Assembly (NCBI GenBank): GCA_030998225.1
Contig: JAPYXD010000696.1
Span: 434,001 to 498,000 of the forward strand
Length of the DNA: 64,000 nucleotides
Reading direction: 5' to 3'
From: Diplolepis rosae
Taxonomy: Eukaryota; Arthropoda; Insecta; Hymenoptera; Diplolepididae
Every line of letters begins with the position of its first letter. Within the stretch, counting starts at the first letter, position 1. The notes under the pieces are model-generated. The model was not told where the DNA came from, did no database searches, and saw only the letters and a program-made list of their open reading frames with translations. The translations under genes were made by a program, and so were the position numbers. This document shows positions 1 to 11,405 of this stretch, piece after piece.

Positions 1-21
1 TCGTATCTCACATGCCGATCT

Positions 22-968
22 TCACGAATTCTAATATGTCGTATCCCACATCCATTGGTTAAGTCAGCGCCAGCGATGTGACAGTCAATTTTTATTTTGT
101 GATTACTCTTAAGTTTATTTTGAGAAATTATTTAATAAAATGAGTAAGAAGGTAATTACAAATAATATTTTTACAACTCCAATTAAATCTAGAGCATCCG
201 CTGAAACCTTTGTTTGTAGATCGATTAAAAAGAACTAAAAGTAAATGGCAACAATTACAGGCACTAAAAAAAGTGTTGCTGAGAGATACACACTGCTTCT
301 ATGATAATATAAAATATATTGATGATACTGACTCTGCTTCTGACCAATCTCCATCAATAAAAAATTTGGAAGCCGAGAGTAAAAATATAGTTAAGGTAAC
401 TGAAAAGACTAAGTAAACTAAGTAAACGAAAAGCTAATCAAGTTAATCTTGGTGTTAAAAGCAAAGTACTGCGTACTAATAATTCATTTAAAAAAACTGA
501 AGATAATGATATTAATTATAAAAAAAAATTGTGATAATACCAGACGAAAGAGGACAAGAAATTTTCAACAATCTCAGCAAAAAAATGTACATGAAGTAAA
601 AAAAAAAAAAAATTAGGAGTACTTAAAATGAAAAAAAAAATGTTTTACGCAATATTAAAGATAGTCAAAATAAAATGTATCAATAATGTTATATTATAAT
701 ATAATAATAATAATAACGATTAAATCAATTTTATTTCTAAAATACATTTTAATTTTTCTTCTTGCGTAACCCACATAAATATCATAAAATTTATTTAAAT
801 AATTTTTTTTGCTTTAATTATTATTATTTATGCATTTTTATGAACGTATAAAACAAAAATTTGTTTACATTTATTTATTTGTGCTAGCAAGACGTTTTTA
901 TCGTTTCCTGAAAAATTTTCCAAATGTGGGATACGACATATTAGAACGTGGGTATCGATATGTACGAT
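22..968. mobile_element. Inverted-repeat insert in P-like transposase
   Basis: A 23-bp stretch at 29-51 recurs as a perfect reverse complement at 924-946, and weaker similarity extends outward on both sides. On the right, the P-element-like reading frame loses family resemblance at about 970, exactly where this repeat begins, so the stretch looks like a non-autonomous element inserted into or fused to that pseudogene. The inside is AT-rich with A-runs. It holds a short plus-strand reading frame starting at 139 that continues in another frame as a 68-residue frame (210-416), rich in Lys, Asp and Ser and matching no family I know. No target duplication could be recognised. The left boundary is close to the window edge and may extend beyond it. 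Confidence 0.4.
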
Positions 969-969
969 T

Positions 970-2460
970 TCAGAAGCAATTGAACTGCTCAATTGTGCAG
1001 CAGCGACTTTAACTTTCATTTTTATATAAGTGTCTTTAAAATTAAAGAAAGAAGGTTCTAAATTTTTAAGTGTTTTAAAAGGCTTTCGCTGATCATGTTC
1101 AAATACTTGTTGAATATATTCAAATTTTGCAATTTTGTCGTCATCGAAAGCAATATTACACCGAAGCATTGCGTTCCTCGTGTTTTTCAAAAGATGTGGA
1201 ACGTCAAACATCAAAACAATCGGTTTTACATTAACTGAAAAGTAAGAAACTGAAACATCGTCCAGTGATTCGTCGGATATGTTCGACGGTTCAATATTTG
1301 ATTCGGAGTCGAACTGAGTGTCTGAATGTTCAGGTTGATAATAAATTTCGCCTAACTGAGACTTTTCACCGGCATTAGACCCTAAAAAAACATCACATTT
1401 TTCTTTATCTTCTTTCCTTTTGTTAAATAATCTTCTTCCTGACGCTTATGTACATAATTGCATGACAGCAGCTCTATTAGTTGGACCTTGATCGCAAACG
1501 ATACCTACTACGTTAAAACCACAAATCTGCAATTCCGAAATTACCTCAACAATGAGTTTTTCCAAGCAATTAGTTGCTATAGTGTCTTTTATATATAGCT
1601 TTATTGCTTCATTTATACCGGGCTCAAAAGGAATTTTTGATAAAACGGATTTTAGTAATCGTACTGATGGCAAAATAAAAAGAGATGATAAATGTTTATA
1701 TAATTTAGGACTGCGCTTAAAAGTAGACAACGCAAAAATTTTATCGTCTACTGTCCATCTATGGGCAGAAGGTGGTTTATTAGTGTTTCTTAATTGTGAA
1801 TCAATGAAGTCCTTTGTAACTTGGTTTAAGTCAGTCTCAATGGCTGTGAAAACTTCACTCTTATGTAAATACTGTAAATGCCGAACTACATTCCTCTCAT
1901 TTTTTAATTTGTGCATACATTTTTTGTTCGCGAGGGTCAAGATCCTTCTTGGATACGCCTATTCCTTTTAAAAAACCCACATGCTTTTCTGCATTTCTTT
2001 TTCGTCTTTGATGAATTAGAACATTTGAGTTAACTGAACTGTCGTTAGAAATATCTTGCAAAATACTCGATTGCTCATAATCATTTATTGGCTCTTCTTC
2101 ACTCAGAAAAATGTCTTTTACTTCTTCTAATAAATTATCTTGATCGTTAAAAGGATTACTGGCTTCAACCTGGGATAAATCTTTGTATAGGTTTTCAGAT
2201 AGATTGTCAGACACATTTTGTGACGGAATTTCTGATGAATTTATGACCATGTTTTCCGATTCAGTGACAAAGGTAGAATATGCATGTTCCTGAACGATTA
2301 TGTTTTCAACTTTATTGTTACCCAAGTTAAAATTGAAATTACTATTATTATTATTGAGAGGAATATCCAGACAATCAGTTTGTCTTACACTATCTGAAGC
2401 ATCTACTCCAATCTCTAAACACTCTGCAATATTATGGTCAATGTCGAAAACTACTTCCAC
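970..2460 (-). pseudogene. P-element/THAP9-like transposase remnant
   Basis: Reading down from 2460, an acidic N-terminal part ends in DPREQKMYAQIKK. A one-base frame change in an A-run near 1900-1910 leads into a frame with RWTVDDKIFALS, FILPSVRLL and VVGIVCDQGPTNRAA. A single TAA at 1446-1448 interrupts it, and the same frame then runs on to MFDVPHLLKNTRN, HDQRKPFK and KMKVKVAAAQLSSSIA. These blocks, in this order, are the P-element/THAP9 transposase catalytic region (GIVCDQG and FDVPHLLKN are the clearest). Between the FILPSV block and CDQG the protein is much shorter than the family expects, so an internal deletion is likely. The N-terminal THAP domain is absent and the C-terminal end is replaced by the inverted-repeat insert. 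It is dead as a transposase. Confidence 0.8.
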
Positions 2461-3085
2461 GATATTACCATTTTAGATTTTTTCAGCAGTTGTGCTTGCA
2501 TCGGGTTCTGCAACTATTAAAGTATCCTCTAGTATTACACTGAGAAAAATATATCTGAATTTTTCCTGTTTTTTATAGGAATTCTACTTCAGGGGGTAGA
2601 CAACAGGAAAATTTGCTATTTGAAATGACGTGTACGTCACACGTGTACGTGTGTATACAGACGTGCGTCATGCTCGAATGTAGTAGTGTATTTTTGGCGC
2701 ACAAAGTGACTTAGTGTACGTGTGTACGTGTAGATGCTCGAGTGGATCTCATGAATATCTGTATTTGGTCCCAAGTAAGTATTTTTTATTTGTAATCGTA
2801 AATTTATTCATATTCTATCCTAAAGCCAGCTGTCAACATCAGCTCATCAGCATATATATTTAATAAAAATGTATTCTGTATCAAAAATAAATACGACATA
2901 ATTAGGCACCTAAAATTCTGATCGAGCCCTCTTACGACTAAAAACGTTCTCTGCACGTTTTTTTAAACATAACCTCATTTTTGCCCGCAAATTGTATTCT
3001 TTAATTTTTTACCATTTGCTACTAATTTTTTAGCATTAAATATGTGTTAGTAAATATACATCAACTGGATACTTTATTGTTACAG
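2461..3085. promoter_or_regulatory. Intergenic with palindromic ACGTG-rich cluster
   Basis: No gene is seen between the P-like remnant (minus) and the first recognised exon of the two-gene module (plus). The stretch 2620-2745 is unusually dense in ACGTG/CACGT, including the near palindrome TGACGTGTACGTCA at 2626-2639 and several TACGTGTG runs. A possible small 5' exon (ATG at 2751, Met-Asn-Ile...) ends in CCAA followed by GTAAGTAT. Promoter function is an inference from position and composition only. Confidence 0.25.
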
Positions 3086-5926
3086 GTACTTTAACGATAG
3101 AAACAATTAATGGGTATGAAATGAATTACAATATAGAAAATGAAGAAATGGAATACGTAAGAAAGCATTTTGAAGCTGAAAACATGCTTTAATTTGATTA
3201 CAAAATAATTTTTCACAGGGTGTGTTGCAACCATTGCAACCGAAAGCTGAGATTGTTCTGTTGGATCCGAACAAAACTACATTCTTGGAAGCCCAACGTT
3301 CTCAACTGACAGATATCACAAATGCTATAATCGAAGAAAGAGTTGCAAATGGGAGTAAAACTGTACATGATCTCAATCTACGTGAAGCTATTGCCACCGA
3401 TAAAGAAGTTGAAACGAGAACTTCTATTCCAAACGAAGCCGTATCCTCCGAAAATACTGTAAGACAATTTGTTACGAAGTAAGATGATAAAGTTATCCTT
3501 TTTTCCAAAATAAGAAAAAAATAATCATTTACAGGGATTGAAAAAATACCTTTCGGAAACAACTGGAGGGAAAATACTATTGTCATCTTACGCTAAAAGT
3601 AATCAAATTCTTTCTCCAGCCGATCGTTCTTTCTTGACGCGAATCGTCATTGACAGGGAACTTGACACAGCATTAAAAGAAGTACCCGCTGGAACTCCTT
3701 TAAAACAATTCAAGTGAGTTCCCAGAAAACCAGAGTCAAAGATTTGGACTTAATTTGCTTAATATTTGGCTGCACTATATATTGAAATAATATTGCACTT
3801 TTCAGAGTCACAACTTAAAGGTATACTGATTTGGCTCATGACATAGCTCTTCTTTTCCCCGGTGAAAACAGCGAGCTTTATTACACGCCGTATAAAAAAT
3901 GTGGTCAAGTCGTTATACCATCTTCTGGTAAATTGTGGGAACACGTAGATTATCGCAGGGGAACTTTACGGGCTTCCGGATCATTGGAAGCAAAAAAGAA
4001 GCAAGTGTTCACTGCGTCAAATATTCCAGGTATGTAATACAATACATAAATTCCCACTTTTATCGTTATTTTCATAACATTAATCTGCCTTTTGCTCACA
4101 CGAAACGCAGAGTATCGTCTGCAAAGCCTAAACAATAGAATGTGATTGCCAATTTCACTTGAAACTTGAAACATTTTATTTAATTTTTCAAGTTTTTCTG
4201 AATTTTTTTTAAGTTTTAGAGGTTTTCTAAGTTCGCAAGTTATTCTTAGTTTAGAGTTTTCTAAAATACAGAGTTTAATAAAATATTTTAAAAAACAAAA
4301 ATAATAATAAAATTAAACTTTACATAAAATTGAAAAATGAAAAAAATAGTTAAATGTTGTATGTAAATTCATAATTGTCAACTTCACAAAAAGTATTCTT
4401 ACATTCAGATTAGCATTTTGAAAAGGTTTTTAATAAAAAATGATAACATTCTTAATAAATAATGATAATGCTTTAATATAAAATTGATATTTGCAAATAC
4501 TAATTAAAAATTAAACATATATTCGAAATTTCAATTAAACAATTTTAATAAATTCTATACCAAAATCAGAAAAAAGATGTGAATATCTAAAAGTCTGCGA
4601 ATATAAATGTTTGCAACGTTTGAAATTCTTGATTTTTGTTCATTTTTGAAGTTTCTAAAATGGTAACGAAGTAGATTAAAGAAACATTTTCTTTGTATTG
4701 TAGAGGAATACGATGCTCTAGGTTGGTTAAAAAGAAATATCGAACCTTGGGACACCGAAGTGATCCCCAAATGGAAAGAGACATTGCAAATAAGAAGAGA
4801 TTTGTTGCTCGCTGATCAGTGGAGCTGTGACAAATATTTCAAGGAGTTGCGTTGTCTGAATCAACAAAAAGGAAAATTTCTGGTGAGACATTTTTTTTTT
4901 ATTAAAACGTTGAACCAAAATTCGAACAAATTTTTAAACAACATTTTGTTAAAGCATTTACAGTTATTTCAGTTCCAAGTAGCACTTTAAAACTCGAAGA
5001 AAATTCTTTTATATCCAAGCTTATTGTTACACAGATATTGTAAATATCAAAATTGATTTTTATTTTGTTGCAGCTCCTTGATGATTTTGCGAATATTACT
5101 GACGGAAAAGGTAAAGAGCAATTGCTGTTTCAACGATGGCCCACCATCAAAACTGTCATTATTGAATGTCTGACAAGAGAAAAGAAAAAAAATTTCTATT
5201 GACGACCAAACGTATCTTCTTTATTTGACAACTGTGGAAAAAGGTAAACCTCTTTTTTGCATGAGTTATAACTCCATCGTGATTTTCTTTTTCTCAAATA
5301 TAAAATACTTATTTTCATTCTTTTCAGAGGAACAAAAAGATGCTATTGTTCTTTATCTTTTTCCATATATTATTGCTCCTTATCGCAAAGGTGTAAAAAG
5401 AACCGCCAATCTGAAGAACGTAATCCGTCTGTCAGTAAAAAAAAGAAGAGACACATTCATCCTTTACGTTCAGGTATTTCGTACATCATGACAGTTTTTT
5501 TCATTTGTCGCTTTCATAGAAAAATTACATAAAATTTCATACTGTAATATTGAATTCATTTTCTACATTTTTAAGGAAGCTTCGTTCATAGCAGAGGAAC
5601 TGAATCGATTGAAAACAAGTCTAAGAGAGCAATAAGAGACATTGCAACCTCTCGTTGTTGCAGTTGGACAGCCACATAAGATCGAGTCATGTTTCGTGAT
5701 CGTAAATGACGTACGTTACGAAACATTATCAATATTGGAAGCCGTCGATCTGGCGTTCAAAATATTTTGGGTAATCGATTGCAAATATCCGTCATTCTCA
5801 TCAAGTTTGTGGACCGTCATTCAAAAAGGAATCTATGATATTCACCGCCCTAACGATAAATCCAACAACGATGCGAAAGTGCTCTTGGGACTTATGAAGC
5901 ACGCGATTCAACCTTCGGCAGCTTGA
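3086..5926 (+). pseudogene. Two-gene module copy A, gene 1 (multi-exon, unknown function)
   Basis: I do not recognise a named function. Eight coding blocks are separated by short GT/AG introns: about 3086-3156, 3219-3478, 3535-3713, 3821-4029, 4704-4882, 5074-5243, 5328-5473 and 5576-5926. Visible blocks include LTDITNAIIEERV, LLFPGENSELYYTPYKK, GKLWEHVDYRRGTL, GWLKRNIEPWDTEV and, at the C-terminus, PLVVAVGQPHKIESCFVIV. The same blocks occur in copy B at 61.5-63.3 kb. Damage is light: the donor at 3479 seems to have lost one G (ACGAA|GTAAGA gives the wrong phase), there is a frameshift in the A-run near 5186, and a TAA at 5632-5634. The downstream gene starts only about 110 bp further on in the same direction. 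An accessory protein of a mobile unit is a reasonable guess, unproven. Confidence 0.65.
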
Positions 5927-7198
5927 AGTATATAAGAATTACACAGGCCAATCTTGAGCCTTTTTTAGTTCCTGAAACTATTTTATATTTGATAAGATTT
6001 GCGTGCAATCGATTAGTTTCGTATATTTTCCAATATGTTTTGTTGTATATGCAAAATTGCTCTCTCCGATAATCGCCAACTAATTCGTCACACTAACAAT
6101 GCTCATAAAGATAAGTCTCAATTCCAATGTTGCGAGGAAAATTGCAATCGAAGTTTTTCTGTTTTAAAATCATTTATAAATCACAGATACGTGGTTCACA
6201 GTTTCTGCAAAAATTTCAATTATCTCGAAGAAATGCCAATCCCTATGGAGGTAGAAAAAGAGAGCTTGAACTTAATTTACGATGAATCAGACGATTCTGA
6301 TTCAGATACACATTTTGCAAATGTCGATTGTCTTGACAAAAACGCAGTATTTGTTGGAAATTCAAAACATGAACCAGGCGTGCAATCTAAAATCGAGTTA
6401 TATATAGCGAAACTGTACGCTCATTCTGACATGCCACGAAAAAGAGTCGATGATATTATTCAAAATACAATAAATTTAATAAAAGATTTATTTGCATCAG
6501 CAAAAGTGAAATCAGAGAATTGTTGCAAAAATTACAATGTCAATAAGAAGTGCATAACTGACAATGGAAAAAGAATACAAGATCACTCTGCACCTTTCGA
6601 AGAAATGGAAACTGAATTTAAAAGATTAGAGTACTTTAGAAGCAATTCAACATTTATTGCACCCGAATCATGTAAACTTGGAGAAATTGAGTCATTCAAA
6701 CGTAAATTTGGGATCACTCGATCCGTTATGACACCAATTTATGCTCAATTTATTCCATTAAGGATTGTTTTACAAAAACTGTTTGAAATTCCACAGTTTT
6801 ACGACAATGTTTTCAATTACATATCGAGTTTGAAATCTCAAAAAGACGTAATCACTAACTTTATTCAAAGTCCATTTTGGAAGAAGAAGGTTGCTGAGCA
6901 TCCAAATAAAACTATTTCGCCTCTATTTCTTTACTTCGACGATTATGAAAATAATAATCCACTGGGTAGTCATCGGGGTATTTCAAAATGTGGTGCCATA
7001 TATGTCAGCTTGCCTTTTCTACCACTATACTTTTTTTTTTTTTTTTTTTTTTTTGGGTGAGGAGGAAAAATGGCAAAATCTTTTATAGACGTTGTACAGG
7101 ACTCTTCTAGGACGGGTCTAGGCATACCTTTTAAAACCAAAAAACCCCCTCTCTCGAACCAATACACCACCCGCGGAACCGCCTTTCGGCTTTAAACT

Positions 7199-8227
7199 TC
7201 ACGAGTGGTTGGCTCCATTAAAGTCGCGTACGACTCTTTCGTCATCCGTTCCCTCGGAACCTCCACCCGCGGCCACACGCCCACTAGGCAAACCGACTAG
7301 CCGCGCCACCCAGGGGAGAAACACAACAGATTCCTCCCCCGAACGACGCAGACAGCCAAGTCCACCCGAGACGCAGGACCGTGGGCGGAGGCCCAGATGC
7401 GATTTCTGCTGGCCCTCCCCGTTGTTTCGCTCCCGACGCCCATCATGCTCTCTCGTCTTAATCACAAGTGTGACGAATGACTCGATGAGCGTCCATAACC
7501 GTTCAGACTGGAGCTTGAGAGGGACCATCGTGTCAGGAGTAAGTTCGGAACCCACAGCCTACCCGAGGACCTCCCTAGCTACACCCCATTTTGCGCAGAC
7601 GAAGAGTGCGTGCTCTGCGTTATCCACCGAGAAATCGCAGTAGCAACACGTCTCCTTGTCTCTCTTCTTAAAGCGCCTCAGGTACGCGTTGAAAATGCCA
7701 TGGCCCGAGAGCGCTTGCGCCAAATAAACGCTGACTTCCCCGTGCTTTCTATTCAGCCAGGTGGCGAGCTCCGAGATCAGGCGGTAGGTCCATCTCCCTG
7801 TCTGATCACCATGCCATCTGAACTGCCACTTCTCGACGAGTCTGCGCCCTCCATCCTTGCGGATGGCCTCCTTTGCGCGAGCGATTTCCTGCAGGTCGGC
7901 GCAGGTAAGTTCCTCACGAAGCTAAAAGGTCTCCTGCCTTTCCTCCGCCAATAAATCTATTGGCGGGACGCTCGCCAGGACCAACACAGCGCTCGTCGAG
8001 ATAGTTCTATATGCTGAAACTATTTTTAGCGCGACAAGTCTCTGCGCCGAGAACAGCTTCTTCTGGATAGCCTGTTTTTGCAAGGCATTGGCCCAGACCG
8101 GAGCTGCATAAAGCAGCTTCGAACGGACCACGCTCGCCACCAATCTTCTTTTCGCTTCCCTGGGTCCACCAATGTTTGGCATAAGCCGGGCCAAGATCGC
8201 TCCACTCCAAGCACAGGGCAGACACAA
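7199..8227 (-). pseudogene. LINE ORF2 C-terminal part (RT thumb to CCHC)
   Basis: From 8227 downward the frame reads LARLMPNIGGPREAKRRLV and LLYAAPVWANAL, typical of the region after the reverse transcriptase in R1-clade ORF2. It continues to WQFRWHGDQTGRWTYRLISE and a Cys/His motif (CCYCDFSVDNAEHALFVC) near the C-terminus. Two single in-frame stops interrupt it, one TAG just after ETF near 7922 and one TAG just before the VGSELT block near 7557. The end at 7199 is followed by about 145 bp of 3' UTR and the poly(A). Catalytic RT motifs lie in the deleted part. Confidence 0.85.
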
Positions 8228-8229
8228 CC

Positions 8230-8892
8230 TCCTCTTTTTTCAACGGTCTCGTCGAGGTCCCTAATTTCGAGGGACCTCGTCGAGACCAGGGCCGAAATCT
8301 CTGCCCTCTCCCCGACCACCCGGTCGAGCTCCTTGTGGAAGGCCGAATCATCTCCCCCCTTTTTGAGGACCAGAAGGACTTCTTCCTTCCTGGTCCTCCG
8401 GATAGACAGGACCTCAAGTCCTGCCTTCCGGGGGTCGACTTTCGCCTTCATTTCCTTCAAGATGTCGGCGTAGGACTGGGCGTCCTTCGCCGACACCTTG
8501 ATGGCGTCGCCCGACCTGGCGGGCGTAGAGCGATTCGACTTAGGAGTGGCGGTGGTCCCCTGCGCTTTTTGCGCAGGGTCCTCCGCCATTTTCTCCTTTT
8601 TTTTTATGTTTGTTTTTTTTTCTTTTTTTTCTGTGACCACATGCCAGTCCCCTTCTCTATTCGGGGGCTGGCTCGTGGCCTCCTCGACATAAGAGGGCGA
8701 AGAGCCACCCTTTCCCTTCTTAGGAGTTTTTTCCAGAGGGGGGAGGGCGCGGATCTCTTCTCCCCCTTCACCTGATTTTTTGGAGTATCTCCCACAGACG
8801 CCGAGCGAGGTCTCTGAAAGATCCCCAATTTCTTCATGGCGGGGTGGAATTCCATTTTTTATTGGATTCTCACCCCGCTTTCCAGGAGGCAC
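8230..8892 (-). pseudogene. LINE ORF1 (Gag-like) N-terminal part
   Basis: A Lys/Glu/Pro-rich frame begins with MPPGKRGENPIKNG and contains AQSYADILKEMKAKVDP, LSIRRTRKEEVLLVLKKGG and LEIRDLDETVEK. These blocks are found in ORF1 proteins of R1-like LINEs, upstream of CCHC knuckles. The knuckles are absent because the frame is cut at about 8230 and fused to ORF2 sequence. Oddly the first ATG is not unique and the true start may lie higher up. Recognition is by pattern only. Confidence 0.75.
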
Positions 8893-11405
8893 TTATGGGT
8901 GTTGAGCATTCCGCCCAACACCTCAGTGGCCTCATTCACACTATCTGTTACGTGGCGAGGGTTGTTTCTCAGCATACCCTGCTGGATGACGCTGAGAGCC
9001 CTCGCCAATTTTTCCATTTTATCGTTTTGCTCCTTCAGGAGCTGAAGGACGTCCTTTCATCCCTCTGCTTCCGAAGAAGCACCCGAATCTGTATTCCCCA
9101 CCGTTTTTAAATTTTTTTCCATAAGTTCATTTCACCAGCGCATCGTGCGTAGAGGACCGGGTCGGAAAAGTTGGGAACGGGTGTACCCTCGGACCGAAGT
9201 CCTACCCCAGTTGCCAGAGGCCCAACCTCCGCTTAGCCGGTCCCGGAATGCGCGGACAGACCGGACTCCCTCGAAGCAACACAGGCTCCGACACCTGTGT
9301 TCAATACGCACTACCTGATCAAGGTCCCGAAGGGACTGACTTCTGATCCCGCATGGCACACCACCTCGGCAGAGCTAGTCTCACATCAACCACGCCACCT
9401 CGTGGGCCGGGGAAGACACCACTCGGCAATGAAGCACTCCCAGTGGGATGCAATACGGAAACGATCGTTTGGACTCTTCTTGGTCACAGACTGCGGAGGC
9501 TTTTGTAGTGTCGCCCAGGAGATTCCATACACCAATTCGCTCTTAGTCTCTTTCAAGAGGGAGACCGTCTATAGGTTCTCCTCTCACATTCGATTATCAC
9601 ATATCACAGTCAGGCGGCGCTGTCATTCAATCACTCGCAGACTCATTCTCAGCGCCGCTGCCTGGGGCATACATCCTTCTTCATGCATGGGGATGGACGC
9701 GTTTATAACGTCCCCCGCTTTCAACTTGGGATAGACCCGTTTATAGGGCACCCTTCACGCAATGGGAAGATGCCCGTCTATAGAGCCCCCTGCATTTGTT
9801 CACCGATTCATCCGGACACTACAACCTCCATGACCCGAGGGCCGTCTGCTAAGCCTCCCCACCCGTCCTTTTTTGGCATAGCCAAGAGAAGGACTTCGTC
9901 AAGGTACCAGTCCGAGGGGAGGGCTTTCTAAAGTGGACAGTATTATTCTCATTTCTTTATTTAATACTTTGGATCGTAAGGTGTTCAAAAATAAAATCAT
10001 TTTTTCGAAAATTATTGATGAATTTCAGTTTCTTAAAAAAGAAGGAATAATATTGAATATGCCGGATGGGGAAAAAACTATTCATTTCGGTTTAGCATTG
10101 GTTTTAGGTGATAATCTCGGAGTAAATTCAATTTTTGGATTTGTCGAAGGATTTAATGCGACTTATTTCTGCAGATTCTGTTTAAGCAAACGTAGTGAAA
10201 TTCATAAAGTAACTGATGAGAAAAATTGTGAGTTGCGTTTAGAAGAGAATTATGTTGATTTGATAAATGTGAATGATGTGAAACTTTCTGGGATAGCAGA
10301 AGATTGTGTCTTCAATCAACTCGAAAGTTTTCATGCTACGAAACATCGCTCAATCTATGTTATGCACGACATCGTCGAAGGAATTTGTAGAAGAGACGTT
10401 GCTTTGATTTTGGACGATTTCATAAATAAGAAACATTATTTCACGTTAGGCGATTTAAACCAAAGAGTTCGAGGATTTTATTTTGGTAACGAGGAACACG
10501 TTAATAGACCACCTGAAATAATAGACACACAAATAAAAAATCATAATGTGACTGTCAGCGCTTCGGAAATGTATCAACTCGTTACCCACTTGAATATAAT
10601 TATTGGTGATTTTGTCCGAGAAGGTGATGGTTCTTGGTCTCTTTTATTGCAATTTCAACGTATAATTGAAATAGTTTATAGTTCTGCAGTAACAAACGAA
10701 ACCAGCATAGTTTTACGAATGATCATTGCTCAGTATTTAGATATACACGAAGCATTATTTCCGAAAAAATTGATCCCGAAACATCTCCTCGTTCATTACC
10801 CGCGAATCATGCGTGAAGTAGGGCCGTTAAGTAAAGTTTCAAGTATTCGTTTCGAAGCCGTTCATCAAGTTGGGAAAAAATGTTCACGCGTATCAACTAG
10901 CCGCGTAAATGTTTGTAAGACTATAGCCATAAAGCACCAATTGATTTTGAATTGAAAATTACTTCAGGGAAATGGTTGGGCTTTGCAAGATTCGCATAAA
11001 GTAACAACATCTAAAAAAGAATTACTGCCCGACTGCGACGCAGCATTTATACCCGTTGCGATATTACTAAAATTAAAAGAAAAATCAAATAGCTTGGATT
11101 TCGTGAAATGGTTGCAATACGGAAATAAGAAATTGAAACATGGAACTGTTTTCGTTACATTTCAAGAGTCAGGACTCCAATTTCACATTGTTCAATTGTT
11201 AGTGAAAAAAAAGAACAGTGTAAAAATTGTCACGAAACTACTGGATGATTGTTACTTTAAATAGCATTTTGGAGCTTACCGAGTACATGATATTGAATCA
11301 TTTTCGTGGATTGTTTTAGATATAAGTATTTTAGAGATAGCACAAACTACGTGTATGAATAGGCGAAAAGATGGGCATTTGTACATTGGTAAACATTGGT
11401 TGTGA

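Larger units (their letters stand above)
7031..9926 (-). mobile_element. R1-clade non-LTR retrotransposon, internally deleted
   Basis: A GC-rich block in AT-rich surroundings, on the minus strand. Its poly(A) tail appears as 24 T at 7031-7054. Going 5' to 3' on the minus strand there is a 5' region (about 9926-8900), an ORF1 Gag-like part, and directly after it the C-terminal part of ORF2. The endonuclease and most of the reverse transcriptase are missing, with the junction near 8228. The 5' region holds three loosely repeated CCGTTTATA/CCGTCTATA units at about 9698-9800. Insertion split gene 2 of copy A between codons that are otherwise compatible. I could not define a convincing target duplication. 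The element is non-autonomous in this state. Confidence 0.85.
6035..11405 (+). pseudogene. Two-gene module copy A, gene 2: C2H2 plus CACTA/Plavaka-like protein
   Basis: Starts with two C2H2 fingers (MFCCICKIALSDNRQLIRH... and CCEENCNRSFSVLKSFINHR), then an acidic linker, then the block FIPLRIVLQKLFEIP. At 7030 the frame is cut by an antisense LINE and resumes at about 9927. After the insert come LGDNLGVNSIFGFVEGF, CRFCLSKR, VMHDIVEGICRRD and HLLVHYPRIMREVGPLS. The last resembles the H-YP---GP block of Plavaka/CACTA-type proteins, and MHD-EG is typical of the same group. Two in-frame stops (10953-10955 and 11262-11264) interrupt an otherwise continuous frame ending at TGA 11403-11405. Without the LINE it would be a single long exon. 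Homologous to 59.1-61.5 kb. Assignment to a DDE transposase class rests on family resemblance, not on identified catalytic residues. Confidence 0.7.

Noticed and set aside
6891..7088. Second plus-strand frame over the end of the C2H2 gene
   Set aside because: Shifted-frame shadow that ends in the LINE poly(A) complement.
7209..7643. Plus-strand GC-rich 144-residue frame
   Set aside because: It is the antisense shadow of the LINE ORF2 tail; the minus strand carries the recognised WHGDQTGRW and CCHC blocks.
8335..8775. Plus-strand 146-residue frame
   Set aside because: Opposite strand of LINE ORF1; composition reflects the GC-rich element and not a gene.
9297..9734. Plus-strand 145-residue frame
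   Set aside because: Lies in the 5' region of the antisense LINE, without family resemblance on the plus strand.
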